Positions 16,187 to 25,777 are shown, counted from the first letter of the stretch. The stretch: 64,000 bases of DNA from Psychroserpens mesophilus (GCF_000826645.1 NZ_JXJP01000008.1:186001-250000), one strand, 5' to 3'. Numbers and translations are program-made. The notes: generated by a model not told the origin, from the letters alone.

Positions 16187-17344
16187 ATGAAAAAAAGCCT
16201 ATTAGTTTTATTGTCTGTACTGCTAACAATCAGTATGTTTTCTCAGAATGTATTTCAAAATGGTAGCTACACTACCAACAATCAAGAAGAGGTAAACGGC
16301 TTAATAAAAGTTGTTTCAGAAAGCAATATTATATACAAACAAAGCGATGATGCAAAAGAAACAATGTTTACATCTGAAACCATTCAAGGCTACACCTTAA
16401 ATGATCCATTTAGAAAGTTTACAAGTCTATCTGAAAACAATACACCATCTGCCTTTTATGAATATGTCATTGAAGGTGACATTTCCTTGTTAATCTTAAA
16501 TAAAGTATACTACATTCATAACCAAACCAATGGATTGAAAAAACTGGAAGTAAAAAAAATAGAACAATCTACAGATCAAGGTGTTTTTGAAAGCACTATT
16601 AATAGTTACATAGGAATTTTAAGCTACTATGCTAAAGACTGTCCGTCATTACAAGCTGATGTAAATTCAGTCGTTTACAGACGTAATAGCTTATCTGAAT
16701 TTGTTATTAAACTCAATGAATGTAACAACAACCCTATTAATGATTACTCTGAAGATCCTGCGATCAATTTATTAGAACTAGGCATAACAGCTGGTGGTAA
16801 TTATGCTGCTTTCGAAGATGCTCGCACGAGTGGATATAAAACTGATGGTGGAGATTTTGGATTGAGCTTGAGTGCTTATCTAAGCTATTCTCCTAATATC
16901 ACTAAGAATAAAATTTCATTCTTTTTAGGTGTTGAATATAATCAGAAAAAAGATGAATACACGTATGAAAAATCAAACTTCCCAGGACCAAGAACGGTTA
17001 TTCATGATGCCAGTGTAATTGAGCCATATATTGCTGCAATTTATCAACCGTTCTACAACAAAAAAGGATTATTTAGTCCGTATATTGGAATTGGTAGTTC
17101 ATATGGCTTTACGCTACAACACGAGGTCACTATAATTGATTTATTTTCTGAGCAACGTTTTGATAGAGAATTAGATCAAACATTTTCTATACTGTTTAAG
17201 CTTGGTAGTTTTATAACTATAAGTGAGAATAAATTCCTATTCGAAATCGTATATAGCAATTACAGTTACCAGATACCTGGCAAAGTTGAAGATTATGGAA
17301 ATAATTTTCAAATCAAACTAGGCTATGTAATTAATCTTAACTAA
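16187..17344 (+). CDS. Outer-membrane beta-barrel domain protein, unknown function
   Basis: The 385-aa protein has a Sec signal (MKKSLLVLLSVLLTISMFSQ). The N-terminal half (about 25-190) is a soluble domain; the C-terminal half (about 195-385) alternates polar and aromatic residues like an eight-stranded porin-like barrel, with GGNYAAFEDA, AYLSYSP, FFLGVEYNQK and a final strand FQIKLGYVINLN ending in a hydrophobic/Asn residue. This fold is common in Bacteroidota surface proteins. Substrate unknown. It is monocistronic, with a terminator directly after. Confidence 0.7.
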   Translation: MKKSLLVLLSVLLTISMFSQNVFQNGSYTTNNQEEVNGLIKVVSESNIIYKQSDDAKETMFTSETIQGYTLNDPFRKFTSLSENNTPSAFYEYVIEGDISLLILNKVYYIHNQTNGLKKLEVKKIEQSTDQGVFESTINSYIGILSYYAKDCPSLQADVNSVVYRRNSLSEFVIKLNECNNNPINDYSEDPAINLLELGITAGGNYAAFEDARTSGYKTDGGDFGLSLSAYLSYSPNITKNKISFFLGVEYNQKKDEYTYEKSNFPGPRTVIHDASVIEPYIAAIYQPFYNKKGLFSPYIGIGSSYGFTLQHEVTIIDLFSEQRFDRELDQTFSILFKLGSFITISENKFLFEIVYSNYSYQIPGKVEDYGNNFQIKLGYVINLN

Positions 17345-17360
17345 AGACTTCTATAACATT

Positions 17361-17399
17361 AAAAAAACCATCTAATATAAATTTAAGATGGTTTTTTTT
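17361..17399 (+). terminator. Rho-independent terminator
   Basis: AAAAAACCATCT pairs with AGATGGTTTTTT around an AT-rich loop, followed by a T-run. It lies 16 bp after the barrel-protein stop and before the parA promoter region. Confidence 0.85.
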
Positions 17400-17468
17400 A
17401 GTTGACACCTTTGCTCTTTAGTTTAACACCTGTTAACAACTTCCATTTCCAATAGTCGCAAATAATCG

Positions 17469-17476
17469 TATTTTTA
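17469..17476 (+). promoter_or_regulatory. Possible -7 element for parA
   Basis: TATTTTTA is one mismatch from TAnnTTTG and lies 26 bp ahead of the parA start. A TTC is at the -33 distance. Confidence 0.25.
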
Positions 17477-17502
17477 CAGTTCATAAAAAACCAAATCATT
17501 TA

Positions 17503-18267
17503 ATGGGTAAAATCATTGCAATTGCCAATCAAAAAGGCGGTGTTGGTAAAACAACAACCTCTGTAAACCTTGCTGCTTCTCTAGGTGTATTAGAAAAAAA
17601 AGTATTGCTTATCGATGCAGATCCTCAAGCTAATGCAACTTCTGGTCTTGGGATTGATGTGGAACATGTTGAGATTGGCTCATATCAATTATTAGAACAC
17701 ACAGCCAGTGCTGAAGAATGTATAATAAAAACCGATTCACCCAATGTTGATATCATTCCAGCTCATATTGATTTAGTGGCTATTGAAATTGAATTAGTCG
17801 ATAAAGATGAACGTGAATACATGCTCAAAAAAGCAATTTCACATTTAAAATCAACTTACGACTATATTCTAATTGATTGTGCTCCTTCATTAGGACTATT
17901 GACATTAAATGCATTGACTGCTTCAGATGCTGTAATTATTCCTATTCAATGTGAATACTTTGCGCTTGAAGGTCTTGGAAAGTTATTAAACACTGTTAAA
18001 AGTGTTCAAAAAATTCATAATAAAGATTTAGATATTGAAGGCATGTTGCTCACCATGTATGACCAACGTTTACGGTTATCAAATCAAGTGGTAGAAGAAG
18101 TACAAAAACACTTTAGTAATATGGTTTTTGAAACCATAATACAACGTAATGTTCGTTTAGGTGAAGCTCCAAGTTATGGTGAAAGCATTATTAAATATGA
18201 TGTAAGTAGTAAAGGTGCTTCAAATTATTTAAGTTTGGCTAAAGAAATTATTAATAAGAACGCATAA
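17503..18267 (+). CDS. parA: Chromosome partitioning ATPase ParA/Soj
   Basis: The 254-aa Walker-type ATPase drives segregation of the ParB-bound origin region. The deviant Walker A box KGGVGKTT is at 11-18, the A' box LLIDADPQANAT near 36-47, and the B box DYILIDCAPSLG near 119-130. It is full length and lacks an N-terminal DNA-binding extension, as expected for a chromosomal ParA. It overlaps parB by 1 bp (TAATG) and leads a conserved flavobacterial operon through dapB and lepB. Confidence 0.97.
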   Translation: MGKIIAIANQKGGVGKTTTSVNLAASLGVLEKKVLLIDADPQANATSGLGIDVEHVEIGSYQLLEHTASAEECIIKTDSPNVDIIPAHIDLVAIEIELVDKDEREYMLKKAISHLKSTYDYILIDCAPSLGLLTLNALTASDAVIIPIQCEYFALEGLGKLLNTVKSVQKIHNKDLDIEGMLLTMYDQRLRLSNQVVEEVQKHFSNMVFETIIQRNVRLGEAPSYGESIIKYDVSSKGASNYLSLAKEIINKNA

Positions 18268-19166
18268 TGGCGAAGGCAACAAAAAAACAAGCTTTAGGAA
18301 GAGGACTCTCAGCACTTCTGAAAGATCCTTCTAATGATATTAATTCTGTGAAAGATAAAAATGCAGATACCATTATTGGAAACATTGTAGAGCTTGATAT
18401 TGAAGCTATTGAAATTAATCCGTTTCAACCTCGAACCAACTTTAACGAAGAAACCTTACGTGAGTTAGCGTCTTCAATAAAAGAATTAGGTGTTATACAA
18501 CCAATTACAGTTAGAAAATTAGAATTTAATAAATTCCAACTGGTTTCTGGTGAACGTCGTTTTAGAGCTTCAAAACTCATTGGTTTAAAAACCATTCCTG
18601 CATACATACGTATTGCAAATGACCAGGAATCTCTTGAAATGGCTTTGGTGGAAAACATCCAGAGACAAGATCTTGATCCTATTGAAATTGCACTGTCATA
18701 CCAACGTTTAATTGACGAAATTAAACTTACTCAAGAACAAATGAGTGAACGCGTCGGAAAAAAACGTTCTACAATTGCTAATTACCTTAGGTTATTAAAA
18801 CTAGACCCAATTATTCAAACTGGTATGCGAGATGGTTTTATTACTATGGGACACGGTCGAGCCATTATCAATATTGAAGATCAAAGTATTCAGCTGAATA
18901 TTTATGAAAAAATCATAACCGATAAATTATCGGTGAGAGCGACTGAGCAATTGGTTAAAAACTTTCACAATACCGACACAGTTAAACCTGAGAAAAAGGA
19001 AGAACTTCCAAAATATATTAAAAAAGGAGTCAAAGAGTTTTCAGAATACTTTGGACATAAAATTAGCGTTAAAGTATCTAAGAATGGAAAAGGGCAAATT
19101 ACAATTCCCTTTCATTCTGAAGAAGATTTTAACCGCATAAAAAAACTCGTGCAAAGTGCCAAATAA
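18267..19166 (+). CDS. parB: Chromosome partitioning protein ParB/Spo0J
   Basis: The 299-aa CTPase and centromere-binding protein has an N-terminal LGRGLSALL motif (about 10-18), which is the ParA-activating region, then the CTP-binding GERRFRA box (95-101), an HTH around 137-165 (TQEQMSERVGKKRSTIANYL), and a C-terminal dimerisation part with FSEYFGHKISVK. The start codon overlaps the parA stop. No parS consensus (GTTTCACGTGAAAC type) was found by eye in the window. Confidence 0.97.
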   Translation: MAKATKKQALGRGLSALLKDPSNDINSVKDKNADTIIGNIVELDIEAIEINPFQPRTNFNEETLRELASSIKELGVIQPITVRKLEFNKFQLVSGERRFRASKLIGLKTIPAYIRIANDQESLEMALVENIQRQDLDPIEIALSYQRLIDEIKLTQEQMSERVGKKRSTIANYLRLLKLDPIIQTGMRDGFITMGHGRAIINIEDQSIQLNIYEKIITDKLSVRATEQLVKNFHNTDTVKPEKKEELPKYIKKGVKEFSEYFGHKISVKVSKNGKGQITIPFHSEEDFNRIKKLVQSAK

Positions 19167-19746
19167 GCAGCTTTACATAATCGGTCTTTTGCTGCTTTTT
19201 GGGTGTATTTCTTATGCTCAAAGCACCAAAGACAATGATAGTCTCAAAGTGGATACAGACCTTATGGTCGTTTCAGACACGATTCAACGCAAGCCAATCA
19301 ATATTCTTGCGCCTTCTAAAGCAGCATTTTATTCTGCCGTACTACCTGGTTTAGGACAAGCTTACAATAAGAAATACTGGAAAATCCCAATCGTTTATGC
19401 TGCCATTGGTACTGGGATTTATTTTTATGTGACTAACGATAAAGAATACGATCGTTACAGAGATGAGTACAAACGACGTTTAGCAGGAAATAGTGCTGCA
19501 AGTGGTGAGTTTCCACAAGTAAGTAATGATGGTCTAATAAATGCCCAACAAACACTTAAGCGCCAAAAAGAATTATCATTATTAATTACCATTGGTCTTT
19601 ATGCATTGAATATTGTAGATGCGAATGTCGATGCACATTTGCTGCAATACAATGTCGATGAAAACTTAGCCATAAAGCCGCATTTTCAATACAATCGGAT
19701 GGAGAATTCTTCAGATTTAGGGCTCACGCTAAACTTTAAATTCTAA
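19156..19746 (+). CDS. DUF5683 domain-containing membrane/secreted protein
   Basis: The start is a GTG inside the 3' end of parB (11-bp overlap); no ATG is available before the signal peptide (LYIIGLLLLFGCISYAQ), so GTG is needed. The 196-aa product then has KAAFYSAVLPGLGQAYNKKYWK (about 55-76, split by a turn), the conserved DUF5683 motif, followed by a hydrophobic IPIVYAAIGTGIYFYV helix and a second hydrophobic segment. Function unknown. The gene is a fixed neighbour of parB and dapB in flavobacteria. Confidence 0.85.
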   Translation: MPNKQLYIIGLLLLFGCISYAQSTKDNDSLKVDTDLMVVSDTIQRKPINILAPSKAAFYSAVLPGLGQAYNKKYWKIPIVYAAIGTGIYFYVTNDKEYDRYRDEYKRRLAGNSAASGEFPQVSNDGLINAQQTLKRQKELSLLITIGLYALNIVDANVDAHLLQYNVDENLAIKPHFQYNRMENSSDLGLTLNFKF

Positions 19747-19749
19747 ACC

Positions 19750-20451
19750 ATGAATATTGCGTTGCTAGGCTACGGAAAAATGGGTAAAGCCATTGAAAAG
19801 ATCGCTATTCAAAGAGGCCACAACATTGTATTGAAAGTTTCCAGAGACACAAAAATTTATACTTTGGATAATGTTGATATTGCTATAGATTTCAGCTTAC
19901 CTTCTACTGCTTTTGAAAATATAAGTCAATGTATTAAACAACGTACACCTGTCATTTCCGGAACTACAGGCTGGCTAGAAAAATACAATGATATTATTTC
20001 TCTTTGTAACCAACACAATGGTACTTTTTTATATGCATCTAATTTTAGTTTAGGAGTAAACATCTTTTTTGAGGTGAATAAAACGCTGGCAAAACTGATG
20101 AAAGGTTTACCGCAATATGATGTGAACATTGAAGAAATTCATCATACTCAAAAACTGGATGCACCTAGTGGAACTGCAATTACACTTGCCGAACAGATTA
20201 TGAATCAGTTGGATTACAAAAATTGGACGCTTGAGACTCCTAAACCAAAAGAGATTGGTATTTTAGCAAAACGAATTGAAAATGTTCCTGGAACACATGA
20301 AATTAATTATGAATCTGAAGTGGATACCATTTCAATAAAACATGCTGCGCATAGCAGAGAAGGTTTTGCTCTTGGTGCTGTGATTGCTGCAGAATGGATT
20401 CATGATAAAACCGGAGTTTACACCATGAAAGATGTGTTAAACATTGGTTAA
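19750..20451 (+). CDS. dapB: 4-hydroxy-tetrahydrodipicolinate reductase
   Basis: The 233-aa NAD(P)H-dependent reductase makes tetrahydrodipicolinate for lysine and diaminopimelate synthesis. It shows the Rossmann motif GYGKMGKAIE (7-16), ISGTTGW (69-75), and the catalytic signature EEIHHTQKLDAPSGTA (128-143) with His131/His132 and Lys135. It is shorter than the E. coli enzyme (about 270 aa), which is usual in Bacteroidota. It follows the DUF5683 gene by 3 bp. Confidence 0.96.
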   Translation: MNIALLGYGKMGKAIEKIAIQRGHNIVLKVSRDTKIYTLDNVDIAIDFSLPSTAFENISQCIKQRTPVISGTTGWLEKYNDIISLCNQHNGTFLYASNFSLGVNIFFEVNKTLAKLMKGLPQYDVNIEEIHHTQKLDAPSGTAITLAEQIMNQLDYKNWTLETPKPKEIGILAKRIENVPGTHEINYESEVDTISIKHAAHSREGFALGAVIAAEWIHDKTGVYTMKDVLNIG

Positions 20452-20511
20452 TTTGTAATTTATGAGTAACATTTTAAAATTTTTTCCAACCAACAACACA
20501 AATAACATATT

Positions 20512-22092
20512 ATGACAATAACACAGTGGTTAATTTTCATCTTGGTGATACAGGTTATTCACGGACTTGGAACATGGAAACTTTATGTAAAAGCTGGACG
20601 ACAAGCTTGGGAAGCTTTTGTTCCCGTTTACAATTCGGTAATCTTAATGAAAATCATTAACAGACCTTGGTGGTGGACCATCTTATTATTTGTTCCTATT
20701 GTTAATCTTATTATGCTTCCTGTTGTTTGGGTTGAAACAGCGAGAAGTTTTGGAAAGAATACCTATCAGGATACTTGTCTTGCCATCATCACTTTAGGTT
20801 TCTATAACTTTTATCTTAACTATATAGCAGATGTAACCTATATTGAAAATAGAGATTTACATCCTAAATCAAGCTCAGGCGATTGGGTCAGCTCCATCTT
20901 ATTTGCTATCGTAGCTGCGACTATTGTTCATACGTATTTTATCCAGCCATTTACGATTCCAAGTTCTTCCTTAGAGAAATCCTTATTGGTAGGTGATTTT
21001 TTGTTTGTTAGCAAATTTCACTATGGCGCTAGAATACCAATGACAACTGTTGCTGCTCCAATGGTTCACGATACCATACCAAAACTTAATGTAAAATCCT
21101 ACTTGTTTGATGATCGCTACGATGAACGCAAAGGTTCTTGGAAAAACAAACTGCAGTTGCCATATATGCGATTACCAGGTTTTGAAAACATTGAACGTAA
21201 CGACATTGTTGTTTTTAATCAGCCAGCAGATACTTTGCTGAATATGAATGATTTTAATCCAGATCGTAACTACTACAAACCTATTGACAAAAAAACTAAT
21301 CTGGTGAAACGCTGTGTAGGTGTTCCTGGAGATTCTCTAGAAATTAGAGATGGCTATGTTTATATCAACGGAAAGAAAAATCAATTACCAGACAGAGCAA
21401 AATTACAGTTCGCTTATGACATTCAATTGAAAGGTAATTTTACTGGTGAACAAATTTATGAAGCCTTGCGTCGTTATGACATCACTGATAATCCGTATCA
21501 AGTAGAAGAGGGTTCTATTGTCGTTCAGGCTACTGAAGAATCTGTTGCCAAGGCGAAAAACAATCCTTATTTTGCTAGTATTACCAGACGTTCTACTCCA
21601 AAAGGTGTTGACGGAAATTTATTCCCTAGAGATCCTCAATTTCCTTGGAATTATGATAACTTCGGACCAATTTATATTCCCAAAGAAGGTGTAACTATTG
21701 ATTTGAACTTGGATGTTTTACCACTTTACAAACGACTAATTACTGAATATGAAGGCAATTCGCTTAGCGTTAATGGCAATCAGATTATAATCAATGGAAG
21801 TCCTGCAACATCGTACACGTTTAATCAAAATTATTACTGGATGATGGGAGACAATAGAGATAATTCTATTGATGCTAGAGCTTGGGGTTATGTGCCTTTT
21901 GATCATGTGGTTGGTAAACCTGTATTTATCTGGATGAGTTGGGACGGAATTAAAAATCCGCGTTGGGAACGTTGGTTTACGACCGTTGGTGGAAGCGGAA
22001 AAGCAACATCATACCTGATTCCTTTTCTTGTAGTGTTATTTGGATGGTTCGGATTTAATGCATGGCGAAAACGTAAAAAAGCGAAAAGCTAA
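20512..22092 (+). CDS. lepB: Signal peptidase I with N-terminal multi-helix module
   Basis: The 526-aa enzyme cleaves Sec signal peptides on the periplasmic face. The first 115 residues form several hydrophobic helices (DUF5684-like, with WEAFVPVYN and RPWWW), which most LepB proteins lack. The peptidase starts near 120. The Ser-Lys dyad is Ser153 in IPSSSLEKSLL and Lys266 in LVKRCVGVPGD; MMGDNRDNSIDAR is the box D motif. A large insertion between the dyad residues and the box D region explains the length. A further hydrophobic segment ends the protein. Confidence 0.95.
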   Translation: MTITQWLIFILVIQVIHGLGTWKLYVKAGRQAWEAFVPVYNSVILMKIINRPWWWTILLFVPIVNLIMLPVVWVETARSFGKNTYQDTCLAIITLGFYNFYLNYIADVTYIENRDLHPKSSSGDWVSSILFAIVAATIVHTYFIQPFTIPSSSLEKSLLVGDFLFVSKFHYGARIPMTTVAAPMVHDTIPKLNVKSYLFDDRYDERKGSWKNKLQLPYMRLPGFENIERNDIVVFNQPADTLLNMNDFNPDRNYYKPIDKKTNLVKRCVGVPGDSLEIRDGYVYINGKKNQLPDRAKLQFAYDIQLKGNFTGEQIYEALRRYDITDNPYQVEEGSIVVQATEESVAKAKNNPYFASITRRSTPKGVDGNLFPRDPQFPWNYDNFGPIYIPKEGVTIDLNLDVLPLYKRLITEYEGNSLSVNGNQIIINGSPATSYTFNQNYYWMMGDNRDNSIDARAWGYVPFDHVVGKPVFIWMSWDGIKNPRWERWFTTVGGSGKATSYLIPFLVVLFGWFGFNAWRKRKKAKS

Positions 22093-22118
22093 TTCTGTTT
22101 TAAACTTCAGCTAGACAA

Positions 22119-22739
22119 ATGAAAGTCGTAATCCATCCTACATACTTTCCGAGTATTGCACACTTTGTAGCGATGATAAAAGCCGAAACACTCATCTTTG
22201 AAGTTTGTGATAATTATCAGAAGCAGACCTATAGAAACCGAGCTACAATTTATGGCGCAAATGGAAGATTAGACTTAAATGTCCCTGTTCATTACTCACA
22301 GAAAAACAGACAACTATACAAAGACGTCAGTATTTCGAACATAAATAACTGGCAAGATTTACATTTAAAATCGTTAGAATCTGCTTACAGTGCATCTCCA
22401 TTTTTTGAGTTTTACATCGATGACTTAAAACCCTTATTTGAGATGGAAGTCAACAATATAATGGACTTTAATTTCAAATGTTTAGATGCCATTTTTGGAT
22501 GTTTACAACTACCCTTTCAATATGAAACCACTCAGGTTTTTGAAAAAGAACCTCTCAACACCTTAGATGCAAGAGCTTTGGCAAATAGCAGAAAAGAAAT
22601 AGAGCAAAATTTTAAACCTTATGCCCAAGTATTTGATGACAAACATGATTTCATTCAGAATTTAAGCATTCTGGATCTACTATTTAATGAAGGCCCGAAT
22701 TCAGTTATATATCTGGAATCTCAAAAACTACATCTGTAA
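22119..22739 (+). CDS. WbqC family protein
   Basis: The 206-aa cytoplasmic protein belongs to the WbqC/ViaA-like family, seen in IHPTYFPSIAHFVAMIKAE at the N-terminus (residues 4-22, HPTYFP motif), NYQKQTYRNRATIYGANG (about 33-50) and LNVPVHY. Family members sit in polysaccharide or lysine-pathway operons; the reaction is not established. It is 26 bp after lepB, and its stop overlaps the next gene by 1 bp. Confidence 0.85.
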   Translation: MKVVIHPTYFPSIAHFVAMIKAETLIFEVCDNYQKQTYRNRATIYGANGRLDLNVPVHYSQKNRQLYKDVSISNINNWQDLHLKSLESAYSASPFFEFYIDDLKPLFEMEVNNIMDFNFKCLDAIFGCLQLPFQYETTQVFEKEPLNTLDARALANSRKEIEQNFKPYAQVFDDKHDFIQNLSILDLLFNEGPNSVIYLESQKLHL

Positions 22740-23047
22740 TGCTTCAAACCTTTGTTCACTACGGAATTCATTTTATTGGACCTCTCATAGTAGCCTTGCT
22801 CTGCTTTAAAAAGCATTGGAAATTCGCGCTTATCATTATGCTCAGCACGATGCTTATCGATTTAGATCATCTATTAGCAACACCAATGTTTGATCCTAAT
22901 CGTTGCAGTATCAATTTTCATCCACTACACTCCTACTATGCTATTGGTGTTTATATACTGCTTACATTTATTAAGAAAACGAGAATATTGGGAATTGGCT
23001 GTGTAATTCACATCATTGCTGATGCTGCAGATTGTTTGATGATGTAG
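22739..23047 (+). CDS. DUF6122 family small membrane protein
   Basis: The 102-aa protein has about three membrane helices and a cluster of conserved polar residues, LHYGIH-like VHYGIHF near the start, MLIDLDHLLATP (about 38-49), FDPNRCSINFHPLHS (51-65) and a C-terminal HIIADAADCLMM. The Asp/His pattern recalls metal-dependent membrane hydrolases of the YdjM type. I know the layout as DUF6122 from flavobacteria; the function is unknown. It overlaps the WbqC gene by 1 bp and is the last gene of the parA operon. Confidence 0.75.
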   Translation: MLQTFVHYGIHFIGPLIVALLCFKKHWKFALIIMLSTMLIDLDHLLATPMFDPNRCSINFHPLHSYYAIGVYILLTFIKKTRILGIGCVIHIIADAADCLMM

Positions 23048-23113
23048 TTAATTGTTAGATTAGCTAAACAAGTGAACACATAAACAACGACAAAATTTTT
23101 TTCACAAAAAGCA

Positions 23114-24136
23114 TTACTTCTCCAGTTTTACCTTAGCCATTACAGGATAATGATCTGACAGTTTAATATCGAAAGTTTTGAAAGAATTAACTTTAAAGCC
23201 TTCATCGACAAGTACGAAGTCGATTCTAACCGGAAAGAATTTAAAATCAAATGTCCGACCGAAACCATTTCCAGCTTGTTTAAATGCGTCTTTTAAATCG
23301 CCTTTAATTTCTTTATACACGTAAGAATATGGTGTATTATTAAAGTCTCCACAAATAATCATTTTATAAGGACAATCCTTCTTATGCTTTAAAAAAAGTT
23401 CGGTTTGAAACTGTTGCATTTTAAACGTACTGCTGACACGCTTTAATAAGTTTTCAGAATTTTCATTCTTTAACTTTTCAACCGTTGGATCAATTCCTAA
23501 AGATTGTAAATGCACATTGTAAATTCTAATGGTATCTGCACCTTTAACAACATCAGCAAAAATGGCATTATTAGATGTATTTGGAAACTCAATGGAACCG
23601 GAGTTCACAATCGGAAATTTTGTGAATATTGCTTGCCCATTTTTCACTTGCTTTCCAGATAACTCTTCATACTTGAAATACCCTTCAAGTTTAACCTCAG
23701 CATCAGGTCTGTACTCTTGAATACATAATATATCTGGTTGTTTTTCAGCAATAAAATTAGAAATATCCTGCTTGACGTTCTGATCTTTAATCCAGTCGAA
23801 AACATTAAACAACCGTACATTATAATTCATTACTGAAATATTCTGACTGTCATCAACATTTTTAGAAGACGAAAATTTATACAGTGAAAACACGTGTGTA
23901 TAACCTATAGCCAAAACAAATAGGGACAATAAAAGTTGGCGCTTTACATTGAGCAACCAATACACTCCAAACAAAATATTGATGATGATTAAAGCTGGAA
24001 CTGCTAAACTCAAAACAGAAAGAAACGCAAATTGTTTTGGAGCCATAAAGGGCAAAACGTAAGACAATAACAAGGCAAATGCCATCAATGAATTGACGAC
24101 AAATATCAACTTGTCAAAACCCCTAAGTTTTTTCAT
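23114..24136 (-). CDS. Endonuclease/exonuclease/phosphatase family membrane protein
   Basis: The 340-aa protein has two to three N-terminal membrane helices (about 10-90) and an EEP-fold domain (about 98-338). The catalytic motifs of the DNase I-like fold are present: VMNYNVRLFN, CIQEYRP (metal-binding Glu), ICGDFNNTP and the final SDHYPVMA His-Asp pair. It probably acts at the periplasmic or outer face; the substrate (DNA, phospholipid or phosphoinositide) cannot be told. It lies 10 bp after the first rhomboid gene. Confidence 0.85.
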   Translation of the reverse strand: MKKLRGFDKLIFVVNSLMAFALLLSYVLPFMAPKQFAFLSVLSLAVPALIIINILFGVYWLLNVKRQLLLSLFVLAIGYTHVFSLYKFSSSKNVDDSQNISVMNYNVRLFNVFDWIKDQNVKQDISNFIAEKQPDILCIQEYRPDAEVKLEGYFKYEELSGKQVKNGQAIFTKFPIVNSGSIEFPNTSNNAIFADVVKGADTIRIYNVHLQSLGIDPTVEKLKNENSENLLKRVSSTFKMQQFQTELFLKHKKDCPYKMIICGDFNNTPYSYVYKEIKGDLKDAFKQAGNGFGRTFDFKFFPVRIDFVLVDEGFKVNSFKTFDIKLSDHYPVMAKVKLEK

Positions 24137-24146
24137 TTATAAATAG

Positions 24147-25031
24147 CTAATCTTTACCAGATTTAAAAAGAAATGCCTTTTCTTCTTTTGTTAAACTTTC
24201 ATATCCACTTTTACTAATCTTATCAAGAATAAGGTCAATTTTTTTCTGATTATTAAACTCATTAAACTGTTCTTTATTATGACCAGCAAATGGTTTCTTT
24301 TTACTTTTATATACTGTTTTTAAGGGTGATTTCGATTTAAAGAGATATGTAATGCTGTCCATAAACTTACCAAAACCTAAACCAATATCGTTACCCTTAA
24401 ATAATTGTTTAGCGTAAAAATAACCTAAAATAGTGCCTCCAAAATGTGCTACTTTTCCACCTTGATTTATTCCGAAAAGACCGATAAAATCTATGATAAC
24501 AATGGCTAACCCGATATGCCATAATTTAATTCTGATGGCAAAAAATTTAGTTTCCCGATCAGGCATATACGCACACAAGAAAATCAGTAAGGCATTCACT
24601 CCTGCTGAAGCTCCAACTAGAGGACCAACTGACATCAACATCGATTTCGGAATCAGATTATATACCAAAAGATATAACAAACCACCAGATAAAATTCCTA
24701 AAAAGTAAATACTTAAGGATTGCTTTGATGGAAATAAATTAACCATACTTCGAGACACAAAATAAAGGATCACCAAGTTAAACAGCAGGTGAATAACATC
24801 ATAATGTGTAAATCCGTAGGTAATGATGGTCCATGGTTTCAGAATAAAATCAGAAATATCTTTAGGCAACTCAAGCCATTTCAATGAGTGCTCTCTGGGA
24901 ATATTATTAATCGCTTTAATCAAAAAGCCTAAAAAAAAGACCACAATATTAACTGCGATAATTTTTTCAAAAACATTAAGCCGCTTCAGCTTATCTTTAA
25001 TATCGTATCCTAACGAGGTCATCGATCCCAA
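24147..25031 (-). CDS. Rhomboid family intramembrane serine protease (second of a tandem pair)
   Basis: The 294-aa protein has six membrane helices with the rhomboid catalytic dyad Ser142 in GASAGVNALL and His196 in KVAHFGG. The oxyanion HxxxN element is HLLFN (81-85). A basic, soluble C-terminal tail (about 215-294), KSKKKPFAGH and so on, is extra. Rhomboids cleave transmembrane substrates in the bilayer. It overlaps the upstream paralogue by 13 bp. Confidence 0.93.
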   Translation of the reverse strand: MGSMTSLGYDIKDKLKRLNVFEKIIAVNIVVFFLGFLIKAINNIPREHSLKWLELPKDISDFILKPWTIITYGFTHYDVIHLLFNLVILYFVSRSMVNLFPSKQSLSIYFLGILSGGLLYLLVYNLIPKSMLMSVGPLVGASAGVNALLIFLCAYMPDRETKFFAIRIKLWHIGLAIVIIDFIGLFGINQGGKVAHFGGTILGYFYAKQLFKGNDIGLGFGKFMDSITYLFKSKSPLKTVYKSKKKPFAGHNKEQFNEFNNQKKIDLILDKISKSGYESLTKEEKAFLFKSGKD

Positions 25032-25777
25032 CGATTTTGATTAAACTGATTCTTTTTCCAATACCACATAATCAAAAAGCCAGTCAAAGCACCACCAACG
25101 TGAGCCATGTAAGCCGTGTTACTCGGACTAAAGAACGACTGACCAGTAAGTGCTGAAATCACATCTAATAAGATAATTCCAGGAATAAAATACTTCGCTT
25201 TAATAGGAATAGGCAAGAAAATCAGCATGAGTTTAGCTTCAGGATTCATCATACCAAAAGCAGCTAAAATTCCCATAATACAACCTGATGCACCAACCAT
25301 TGATGCGTGATAAATATTAAAAGCTTCCTGAGCTACACTTTGCTTAAGCCCAGGTACACCTTGAGGAACTTGCCCTGTACTCAGCATTGTATTAATTCCA
25401 TTTTCAGTTAAACCTGTTGAGATTAACTCAGAATATAACGGCACATAATTAAAATAATAATATCCCAATTGAAACAATACAGCTCCTAATCCTGCTGAAA
25501 TATATAAGAACAAAAACTTCTTTGATCCTAATTGTGTTTCAACTGCAGTACCAAACATCCACAAAGCGAACATGTTAAATAAAATATGCATCGGACCACC
25601 ATGCATAAACATGTGTGTGATTATTTGCCAAGGTTTGAATAACTCATTCTGTGGAAAATGCAGTGCAAACCATTGGTAAAACAACTCTTCTCCTGTACCT
25701 ATCGTTAAGGTTCCAACGAACATTATCACATTGATAATGATTAAATGTTTTACTGTATCTGTAATGCCTCTCATCAT
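25019..25777 (-). CDS. Rhomboid family intramembrane serine protease (first of a tandem pair)
   Basis: The 252-aa protein is a six-helix rhomboid with the HxxxN element HILFN (64-68), Ser164 in VGASGCIMG and His226 in MAHVGGALTG. An inserted loop near 105-150 separates helices 3 and 4. It lies 7 bp after mutL and overlaps the second rhomboid. The order mutL-rhomboid-rhomboid-EEP is repeated in related genomes to my knowledge. Confidence 0.93.
   Translation of the reverse strand: MMRGITDTVKHLIIINVIMFVGTLTIGTGEELFYQWFALHFPQNELFKPWQIITHMFMHGGPMHILFNMFALWMFGTAVETQLGSKKFLFLYISAGLGAVLFQLGYYYFNYVPLYSELISTGLTENGINTMLSTGQVPQGVPGLKQSVAQEAFNIYHASMVGASGCIMGILAAFGMMNPEAKLMLIFLPIPIKAKYFIPGIILLDVISALTGQSFFSPSNTAYMAHVGGALTGFLIMWYWKKNQFNQNRWDR

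Noticed and set aside
17503-19166. parS centromere site near parAB
   Set aside because: I looked for GTTTCACGTGAAAC-type palindromes by eye and found none; CGTGAA strings seen here are inside codons without the second half-site.
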